From the NCBI GenBank assembly GCA_003013855.2, contig PVNU02002777.1, forward strand, positions 1-64,000: 64,000 bases of DNA, read 5' to 3'. The notes beneath the pieces were generated by a model that saw only the letters and a list, made by a program, of their open reading frames with translations, searched no databases and was not told the origin of the DNA. The stretch is from Liriodendron chinense. Lineage: Eukaryota > Streptophyta > Magnoliopsida > Magnoliales > Magnoliaceae. A program made the translations under genes and the position numbers. Below, piece by piece: positions 55,253-64,000 of the stretch. Each line of letters begins with the position of its first letter. Positions within the stretch are counted from its first letter, which is position 1.

Positions 55253-55449
55253 GAAGCACTGGGGAAGGAATAATAGTTGGGAAGGTACTTCTACAGGTGC
55301 ATTAGTTGCTAAGGAAAGAACGTCTGAGTGAGAAAAGGGAAAGTCATGATCGAGGTCCAAATTGAAGGGCAAAGGAAAGTTGAAGTGATGGAATTGTGGC
55401 AAGACAGGACATATAAAAGACTATAAAAACCCTAAAACCTACGAGGAGA
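55253..55449 (+). pseudogene. gag: copia D Gag, C-terminal remnant with zinc knuckle
   Basis: Continues the D gag after element C. Near 55390-55432 the sequence encodes a degraded zinc knuckle ([stop]WNCGKTGHIK, then DY in place of DC). The first Cys has become TGA and the last has become Tyr. D-derived sequence stops at about 55450. Confidence 0.65.
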
Positions 55450-57655
55450 TGTAAGATATGTTTGCTCGCCTCAAGTGCAAGGCTGCGATGTAGTAATAAT
55501 TCTCGGTAAGATCGAGGTCGATCCTCAGGAATTGTCGTAATAATTCTAAGTTTTAAAACTAGGATGAGGTAAATTCGAATTTGTAATGATGGATGGAAAT
55601 TAAGAACATAAAACTATCAATTTTATAACTAAATCAAAGAAACAAACACTAGAGTGCCAAGGATCCACTTGTAATCATTCACAATGCCAATTCAAATCAT
55701 TCAAACAAATAACTCAATTGAAATCAGAGTTATATCCCTATCCAACCGGAATATAGAGCAATCAAATCATCATAATGCATTTAACATAGGTAGACCATCC
55801 ACTGATATGGTTCTCTAATAAACAACTAAAGCATTGGGTGTATTGAATCACTATAACCCAATCCTTCACAAAACAAGCAAAATCATACTCATGATTCTTC
55901 ATCAAGCCTTGTCACTAGACTTGATTTAGAAGCATGAATTGAATTTCTATTGAACCAAAATCAATACATAAACATCTATCTCAAATCAATCCCAAAGATA
56001 AGAACTTCTAGTTTTGTTTTAGATAAGCACTTACGAAACTTAGTTTGTAAGATCCCCTAGCATCCAACATATCATGATGGATCTAAGATCTCTACAACCC
56101 AAAATAATATCAATCAATACCCCATCTAGCAATCTCAGTAATCAAAACATCCCATGTAAGAGCAATCACAAGAGATAGAAGACTAACTAAAAATACTAAC
56201 TTTATTTCAAACTTGAACTAGAAGTGTTCTTCATTAAACCAAAAGAACTTGAACTAATTCGAATTAAGCATTGTAAGCAACTAAAACTTCACCTCTTAGC
56301 CCTAGCTAAGAGGTTTAGCCAACCATTGATAGGTTAAACTAAAACTCAAAGGAAAACTAAAGAAAAACATAAAAAATAGAGTTTGGAGGAGTTGTAGACG
56401 CTCCATAACAATCTCCTTCACCTCCCATGACTTCTCAAGCCTTCTATGATACCTTAAGAACGAGCCCTAGGTGTCTTTTTATAATGGAGAAGCCCCATCG
56501 ACTCAGAAACCCTTTCAAAAGAAATTAGTGCAAGGACTCATAAAATGACAACTTACTCGTCGGATTGAGCCCCTTGTACAACGCTATGTTGGGTTGCTTG
56601 ATCTCCACTCTCCTGTGCTTCAATCAGCTCCCCGATGCTCCCCCGATTGTATTGTTACTGCGTCGTCAATGCCTCAGCTCCACCGATTAATCAACTCGCA
56701 TGTAATGCTCTTGAGATGCCCAAGATGATAGGAGATGGTGTGAATTCTCTACAACTATTAGGAGTTGGTTGCCTAGAGAAATTCTACGGCCTAATAGGAT
56801 CTTTAGAGGAGTTTAGATAAATGATTTACTTATGGTTAAGGTGCATAAACAAGATTAAGAGAGAGCAAGTTCATTTTCATATGACTGTAAATGCTCTATC
56901 TTGTGATTAAACACAAGGAAGATAGCTTCGAATGCTTAAGATTAGATCCTAATGGTATGGGCAATAAGGGTGGCTTCTAATGCACTAAAATTTCTCTATT
57001 TACCCCCAAAATCGAGGTCAACCTTTATATTAAAAAAAGCTCCAACGATTATAAAACAGCTGTTAACGGCTCTCCGCCGACTAGTCGACAACAAGTCACA
57101 GAGTGTCTCCGATTGGTTGAATATTGAGGCACAATTGGTCGATTTTAGGGCCTTGACATATAATATGTTACTGTCCAATTTTTTCCCTCTGTCGATCGAT
57201 TGGATAAACCGTGCGACTAGTCAATTTATGCCCAGGGACAAGCTATTTCATCAGTTTTTTACTGTCCCATTACAGGCTTCTGTCAACCTGTCAGCCAGGG
57301 GCTGCAACCGGTCTGCAAACACATGATTTATGTTGTTTGTCTAGCTTATTTTACAACAGCTCAGACAACCTCTTTGCCCATTCTTTGGGTGATCTTTTGG
57401 GACACGTATGGCCAATCTAAGATGACTACAAGTATGCCTATTGAATCAGGGTCATCTAGAAGTTTCGGTTTTGGTTTGGTTCAAGGTTCAAGGCTCACCA
57501 AGGCATCTCATTTACCTGTTTGTTTTTCCTTGATGTAGTAGGTTTGCTTGAGTCTTCGGTCTTCGTCTTCTTTAAGCTCAACCGGCACTAGACTCACTGA
57601 CCTACATAATTGACAAATAAGGTGCACTAGTATGCCATAGAAAAATGCACTAACA
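55450..57655 (-). repeat. inverted LTR fragment(s) inside copia D, possibly chimeric
   Basis: Read on the minus strand from 57655 it begins TGTTAGTGCATTTTTC...GGCATACTAGTGCACC and follows the LTR of copia C to about 56540. From about 56500 to 55450 it instead resembles the 3' end of a gypsy-type LTR, with 'ggatcgacctcgatcttaccgag' near the end. It could be one unfamiliar LTR or two nested pieces. There is no credible gene in it. Confidence 0.55.
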
Positions 57656-58073
57656 GCATTTTCCTCATTATGGATAAGGGGAATATGTCTACCTTCAAGG
57701 AAACATTGGATGACTAAGATGCTGAAAAGTAGACAACAGTGATACATGATGAGATGGATTCTTTGTACAAGAATGATACGTGGGAGCTGGTGGAGCTACC
57801 CATTGGGCGGAAATCGATTGAGTGCAAGTGAGTTTTCTGCAATAAATTAGATAGGTATAAGGCGAGACTGGTTGTAAAGTGATATGCTTAAAAAGAAGGC
57901 ATTGACTTTGATGAAATATTCGCACCTGTGGTCAAGCAATTATCTATCAGATTTATATTGGCGTTGAGTGCTTAATATAATTTGAAATTAGAACAATTGG
58001 ATGTGAAGACCGCTATTCTAAATGGGGAACTAGAAGAGCGGATTTACATGAAGCAACCTTAAGAGTTCGAGGT
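57656..58073 (+). pseudogene. copia D reverse transcriptase fragment
   Basis: Encodes MDSLYKNDTWELVELPIGRKSIECK, RYKARLV, DEIFAPVVK and LEQLDVKTAILNGELEERIYMKQP, the N-terminal half of a copia RT. Several codons are stops. It is cut just after the KQP(E)GFE-type motif, before the YVDD segment, so the domain is truncated. Confidence 0.85.
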
Positions 58074-58839
58074 TGTAGGACCCTGATTCTTAATATCACT
58101 TCACCGTCACACACGTATCTCGAACGGCCCAACTTGTAAACTGTAAAACCCGAATGTACAAATAGGCGTTTGGACGGCTAATGCCTGTTGCACCCAAAAC
58201 CTATGCCATATTGACCGCACTACCTCCATGAGCACGGAGGTGCCAATCGTGCGTCAATTCGATGCTCCATTAGTATGATACGGTCTGTTAAATCAATGGC
58301 CCAAATTGTGTACCTTGGTGAACAAGCAACTTTAGTGGGCTTAGTCCTAAAAGACTAAAGTCCAAACCTATGATTTTAAGGCCTTTTAAACTCAAAGCCT
58401 AAGACAAAAGCTACAAGATGAAATAAGGCCCCAACACACACTAAAAGATAAGAGAAGCTCTCTTCTCTAACTATCATCATTACTCATCATGAGAGGTGAC
58501 CTATGCTTGTTACCACCTCATCTCATATGCAACCAATGCATGCTATTAGAATGGCCATATCACTATTTTCTACCAATCATAATCCATTTGCATCCACATC
58601 ATATGCCATCTCACCATCCACCTCTTTAAGCGCTAATGCATGCCATAACACCATCCTACTTGGCCAACGCATGTGTTAGGCCCATCCACATCACCAATCC
58701 ACCTCAACACCCCAAGCACTAATAGAAATTTGTAGAATTGCTACCTAGACCTTCCATTATCCAAGCCACCTCACCAATCCACTTCATTTTGTACCAATGA
58801 CATTTGCACAAAATACCACATCATGCCCTTTTTCTCTAT

Positions 58840-58841
<2 letters not shown>

Positions 58842-58875
<34 letters not shown>
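58842..58875. repeat. (AG)n microsatellite
   Basis: About 17 AG units. A second tract lies at 58927-58967. Confidence 0.95.
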
Positions 58876-58878
<3 letters not shown>

Positions 58879-58924
58879 AGCATTTCCTGCCTTACAATAC
58901 TTAGAAAATTTCTAAAAATTTGGG

Positions 58925-58926
<2 letters not shown>

Positions 58927-58967
<41 letters not shown>
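58927..58967. repeat. (GA)n microsatellite
   Basis: About 20 GA units, 52 bp after the previous tract. Open frames across both tracts are artefacts. Confidence 0.95.
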
Positions 58968-58968
<1 letters not shown>

Positions 58969-61900
58969 AAGAGGTGTGGGCTACCTTATCTCCACCATCA
59001 AAGGGCTTCATCAAGGTAGGACACCACTCTTCCTCCCATCTTTCATTTCCTTCCTTCCTTTTTTCTAAGATTGATTGTGTGGGGTACACCTTTTCTTAGG
59101 CGGACCATCATCCCCTGGCCGATTATCAAGTGGACCACACATCATCCCAACCGTCCGATTGGTCATCTTAACTTCAAGTGGGTCAACCGTCCCCTCTCCC
59201 TTTTGGCTTTTCCATTGAGTTTATGTTGCTGCATTTCTACTACACATAGACTAGTGGTAGGCTGGTTTATGGGCTATTGAATGACCAATAAGAAGCTCAA
59301 GGAATGAACTAAAGAGAGACCAACAATTTGTTTATATATGGGTTCATAAACTATTTAATATGGAAGACACAACCCAGTGTACCAAATCTGTCCACTTGAT
59401 ATAACTAATGGAAGATCTTCATAGGGGTCGATATAATCCATCTCTAGGGTTAAGATTATAAAGCCTAATATTGTTTACTTTGTGACCCACTTATGGCAGA
59501 ACTGGGGCCCCCTTTGGAGCCCTAAGATTTTTTAACATAAAAGACTTCAAAAATTAAGATAACTTACCATGTAATTCTTTTTAGTATGGGCAAAAATTTC
59601 TAAAAAAAATTGTAAAATCAACTATATTAAGATTTGGTCTGAGACTTAGTATAGGCATGAACCAAACTATGGGCTAACTCTGGAACCAATTTCGTGGCAC
59701 TCTAACGGTCTGATCGCCCTTAGCATCAAATTTACTAGGTTGTTGTCAACCCTCACACAAATGGTTACGATTTTTCAAAAATGACATTTTCTTGGTCCCT
59801 TTAATGGATCCAATAGAAAAATCTGTTCCGTGGGGATCATAGCTAATCGAGGTGCTTTTCCAATGGTATATAATATGCCTCAATCAGAGTTTAGAAGACC
59901 AAGATCTTAGCTGCAGACAAAAATGTGTCTAGAGACTTACCATGGCCACACATTATGTGATCCATATCCATGATTCCAACGGTCAGATTTAGTTGGGTAT
60001 TTTTTTTTTTTAGTTTACTTGATTAGTTAATTATTACATGAGCGATTCTTGTAGCCAAATTCTTTATTAATAGCATATAGAAAATTCTGGACTGACGGAT
60101 GCTTGAGTAAGGTTAAATCTTGAACTGTTATGAGTGGTCCAAATGGATCTAAGATCCTGTATGGCTGGAAACCAATATGTAGCCTAATTGATGTGTTCTA
60201 AAACCATCCATTGACTCATATTTCTCAACAGATAGACTAATCATAGGGATTTGATCAACACATCTCATGTGCAACTTGATGTGTATGTTGTATGTATGTT
60301 GTCCATGACATTCATCCTCTTATTGTGGGCCCACTTGGGAGTGGGACTTACTTTGGTGTATGTGTTTTTTTATTGAGCCATCTAATCTGGATAGTCAAAC
60401 ATATGATGTGTCTTAGCTACACTTTTCCAGCAAATGTGCTTTCCTTGCCTTTGGACCATTTTACCATCTTATATTTTTTAGTTTGCTAAAAAATTTTACA
60501 TACCAAACTATTTTGTAAGTAGGCCTCTTTGGCACTCCGCGGCGGGCCCTCGCATATGAAATATGTGGGGACCAACAAATGGAATTTTTAACCTATACAT
60601 ATGTCTGTAAAAATGTTATTTTACTTAGGCCAAAGTGGGCCCCATGTGATCAGGAATCGGATCCCTAAATGGGGCCAGGAAATGTTGTGCAAAAATGTCA
60701 AGTGCCCATATTTGGCCTCGCGCTAAAAATTGTATGTGCGCATCTAGCCGACCATATCTAGTGAGATTTAGAGATTATACATAGGTTTACTAGGGACACC
60801 TGATGTCACGCCAAAAGGTGGCTCCATGTGGTCTTGGGACATGCCCAAAGTTGGGCCAAAACCAATTGTACACTACATTTCCTACACAACTCAAAGTACT
60901 CATGTTTGGGCCTTTGTTATGAATTGTACACACTCAACCAAGGAGGACGGCCTTGTGAGTTTTTGAAATCTATACATATGACTATCATATGGTCATTTTA
61001 TATCACCAGAAGCAGGCCCCATAAGATCCCAAATTGGACCCCAAACTTGGCTCAGAATTACTTGTTGTAATAAAAAAAAATTATTTAACTTGAAAATTGT
61101 GGGGCCACATCCGTGGGGTCCAGCACCTACCCAACACAGTTAATGAATCTTTTAAACCTTGGGCATGAATTTTCAAGTGGTGTTGGACTCGTAATCCTAA
61201 GTGGGCCACCTTATGTAGGCCGTACCTTGCTCTAATGAGGCCCACATTGTATGTCGTGTAGATTTAATATTTTCTTCTTGTGTGTGGGGCATGTAGTGGA
61301 CAACCTTGCTACCTATTTATTTCTCCTAAGTTATATGTAGCCTTGGGCCTATCCAAATGAAGTGAAATTGAGGCCCAAATGGGCCAAATACTATGGGAAC
61401 CCATTGGTAGTGGAAAAAAACTCATCAAATGACTTTTCTTGAGCTTGTTGGGTAGACCCATTGCCAAGTGGACAGCGTGCCTTGCACACTACCACCAGTC
61501 ATTTGGACCACACTCAGTGACATCTATTTTGAATTGTATAAGTTGTACGTTTGGAATCTTTTACTTGTTTTACTTGTGCATGTGGCTAGTGGGCCCAACA
61601 TGATGTAGAATATGTTTAATGTTGGCATGTGTTCCTTATGTTTGAAATTGTGAATTGTTTGTAGTTGATGGTGGGATGTGTGGAGCCCAGTTAGTGATGT
61701 GAGATCCACTTTAGATGTATGATCTATGAGTGCACCTTCCGTGGTGTGGAACCACTACGCACTACCTAAACCAAATCCAAATCTTAAGTGGGCCATACCG
61801 CAAGGACTCTAAATTATTGGGAAGCCCATTAACCATACTTGTTGGGCATAATCTTGTGTTGAATATGCTACCTTAAGCTAGTAGGGCCCACCTAGTGTGA

Positions 61901-62054
61901 AATTAGATCTACGTCATTGAATGCTTGTGATTGAATGTTTACGTTATTTGAAACTTAACCTAGTAGTTCACCAAGTGGGACCTACACTTGACCTACAGGA
62001 TTGCGTGCCCTGCATGTAGTCCAAGGTCAATGTGGAGGTCACACATCGGTGGGA

Positions 62055-62510
62055 CTTACCTATTGATGATCGAGATGATGTTAATGATGATTTAATGGAT
62101 GGTGGATTGATGACATTTGCATTGATGATGGATGGATAGTTGTTGATGATGATTATGACACTACTTATTTTAATCATGATGTGAAAATGATCCTCATGCT
62201 AATGATGATGATGGTATATATATATGATGCATGACAAATATACATGTTGATGATTATGATGATGATATATGATGACCATGCTATTTGAGATGATGATGAC
62301 CTAGATGATGGTAATGTGGGTAATGTGAACCATATGCATAATGATGGTCATATATATACATATGATGCCTAAGACATACATGATGGTAGTTCTAATGATG
62401 ATGATGGATATGATTGATGAAACACACATACTTTTGATGATATAATTAGTGATGATAAAATAGATGATGAATGGCAGCTGTGATAATGACAATGATGGCA
62501 TGTGATGTGT
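62055..62510. repeat. GAT/ATG-rich degenerate simple repeat
   Basis: About 455 bp dominated by GATGAT and TGATGA words, with (AT)n islands near 62215. It is strongly strand-asymmetric. Confidence 0.85.
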
Positions 62511-62894
62511 GGTGATGGAGATGGCATGACATGTGTAACTTATACACCATGAAGATCTTATAAGGCCAATTATAACTTGATGATAATTAAACCAGGGTTG
62601 GGCCTAAGTTAAGGCCCATTGATTATGGGTATGGAAGCCATGATCTAACCCATATCAAGTAAAGTTTAAAGGTCGATGGACATTCCCATTAACAATGGGC
62701 TTAAACCTAAGGGTCAAACTATAAGGATCTTGTTGTGAACAGTAGGAAATGCATTCTAGCATGGTGACTCAAATCATCTAGCAATTAGTGGTACATTCAT
62801 CATAGATAGCATGCATGGCAGATATGCACAAGCACATCTTGATTTTGGGACCCTTGTGTTAGTCCATATGATTGGGTAAGATCCACAGATGTAC

Positions 62895-63440
62895 TATATG
62901 TGGGCCCTCGTGTTGGTCCGTATACCTGGATCCAGAGGAGTCGGACATTGTGCATGGATATTAGTTTGATTTGTTCCCTTGTGTTGGTCCATATACCTAG
63001 TTCCAGAGAACTCAGGGTGTTGTGTATGATTATTAGTTTGGTTTGGGCCCTCGTCTTGGTTCGTATACCGAATTCCAGAGGAGTCAGGGTATTATGTATG
63101 GATATTAGTTTGGTTTAGGCCCTCATATTGGTCTGTATGTTTATTTAGGACCTCGTGTTGGTCTGTATATCTGGATCTAGAGGAGTCAAGCATATATGTA
63201 TATTAATTTGATTTGGGCCCTCGTGTTGGTTTGTATATCTGGATCTAGAGGAGTCAAGCATATATGAATATCAGTTTGGTTTGGGCCCTTGTCTTGGTTC
63301 GTATACCGAATTCCAGAGGAGTCAAGGTATTATGTATGAATATTAGTTTAGTTTGGGCACTTGTGTTGGTTTGTATGTTTATTTGAGCCCTCGTGTTAGC
63401 CTGTATACCTGGACGAGATCCAAAGGAGTCGGGGCATTGT
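62895..63440. repeat. 68-72-bp tandem repeat with interspersed 30-bp short units
   Basis: Units start with 'ccctcgtgttggtc' at 62905, 62976, 63048, 63120, 63150, 63218, 63286, 63358 and 63388. Spacings are 71, 72, 72, 30, 68, 68, 72 and 30 bp. Most units carry 'ccagaggagtc' or 'ctagaggagtc' and 'atattagtttggtttgggc'. The 72+30 pair at 63048 recurs at 63286, a 238-bp higher-order period. It is not coding. Confidence 0.9.
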
Positions 63441-64000
63441 TTTTAGATATCGTTATGGGTCGTGATTCCGTGAGTGGTGGGCCCTAGGCTGTGAGAACGT
63501 GAGAGGCGTGCCTTGAACCCAAGTTGTTCTATTGGATTCAAGATCGGGAGTGGCAGAAATCTTTATATGGGCCATTGTGAGGGAATGGCGCTAAAGATTA
63601 TGATGTTGATACGGATATTCTGGTTACTATTGTAGTGTGGGTATTCTGATGATTGGAGTTTCATCAGCTATAGGTCATTATGCTTATGGCTTTGGTTCAG
63701 TTGGGATAAGTTAGATATGACAACAGACAGATGGTATATTCATGCATATTCATGCATCTCGGGATAGTAGGAGCACAAATGTAATCTTAGTATTACCATT
63801 TCATAGGCCATAGTCCCCAATAGGTATGGAACTATTCAGGATCAAGAGTTCACTATTTTGAAACTACTTCCCAGGGCTGGAATGGGACGGTCTTAGGCTG
63901 TAGCCCTTGGTGCGAAATCCCTACTGGCCTATAATACTGCACGCGCACTATATTCTGATCATTCATCCAATATTTTATCCATGTTATTTCATGCCCTGCT

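Larger units (their letters stand above)
37408..58073 (+). mobile_element. copia element D, old and fragmented, host of the nested elements
   Basis: The left part (37408-38619) has an LTR, a primer-binding site and the start of gag. The gag resumes at 55253 with a zinc-knuckle remnant, and RT appears at 57656-58073. Element C (38620-55252) and an inverted LTR fragment (55450-57655) lie within it. The join across C is exact: 'cttcaattgaag' continues into 'gaagcactgggg'. Protease and integrase are missing, no second LTR is seen, and the right end is cut at about 58073. Confidence 0.75.
58074..64000. other. 5.9-kb non-coding region, possibly a long LTR running off the window
   Basis: It begins TGTAGGACCC exactly where the copia RT breaks off, which suggests an LTR-type boundary. 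I found no coding domain, tRNA or rRNA. It contains (AG)n tracts, a GAT-rich zone (62055-62510) and a tandem repeat (62895-63440). GGGCCCAC-like words are frequent between 60500 and 61900. Very long LTRs of this kind occur in Del/Tekay chromoviruses, but no second copy is present to prove it. Confidence 0.4.

Noticed and set aside
56952..57326. 124-codon plus-strand open frame
   Set aside because: It is antisense within an inverted LTR fragment and has no domain similarity that I recognise.
62900..63118. 72-codon open frame with repeating units
   Set aside because: It is a translation of the 68-72-bp minisatellite, broken in the later units.
1..64000. tRNA or rRNA genes
   Set aside because: I found no cloverleaf-like candidates or rRNA sequence; the tRNA-like words present are retroelement primer-binding sites.

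Overview
This window is plant nuclear DNA made mostly of transposable elements. GT-AG introns, plant Ty1/copia and Ty3/gypsy polyproteins, plant LINE remnants and an auxin-responsive SAUR gene all indicate a flowering plant. The non-coding DNA is rich in GGGCCCACC-type foldback repeats. That makes me suspect a magnoliid-like tree, but this is an impression and nothing in the window proves it.

Layout. 0.7-10.9 kb: Ty3/gypsy element A of the Tat type on the minus strand, inserted in a foldback repeat. Its gag-pol lies in one frame with four in-frame stops, and a spliced-looking gene runs antisense between pol and the 3' LTR. 11.4-17 kb: repeat debris, internally deleted copia element G (13.08-14.65 kb) and a copia RNase H relic. 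17.04-21.91 kb: decayed full-length copia E (minus strand, 5-bp target duplication GATAT). 21.9-23.5 kb: 3' part of a LINE. 26.5-26.9 kb: an intact SAUR gene, the only clearly functional host gene seen. 27-33 kb: foldback elements, a dispersed repeat and a tiny 5'-truncated LINE. 33.25-36.35 kb: a second SAUR copy, split within its coding sequence by copia element F, which carries only gag-protease. 37.4-58.07 kb: a three-level nest on the plus strand, with old copia D containing SIRE-like copia C, whose 5' LTR contains gypsy B (40.93-51.02 kb); D also holds an inverted LTR fragment. 58.07-64 kb: no genes, only simple and tandem repeats, possibly the start of a very long LTR.

The strongest candidate for unusual biology is the antisense gene found in both gypsy elements A and B. 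The two elements come from different families, yet each has a homologous gene of the 'putative gypsy type transposon' kind between pol and the 3' LTR. In each, the gene is antisense to pol, has its own TATA box and nearby G-box, is split by 83-94 bp introns, and ends in a coiled coil and an acidic tail. Other points are a SAUR gene knocked out by a non-autonomous copia, two copia derivatives sharing one founding deletion, and clusters of short GATC/CCGG-centred palindromes in the LTRs of several copia families.

All coordinates and motifs were read by eye. Identity estimates are manual counts, and lineage names rest on recognised motifs, not on database searches.
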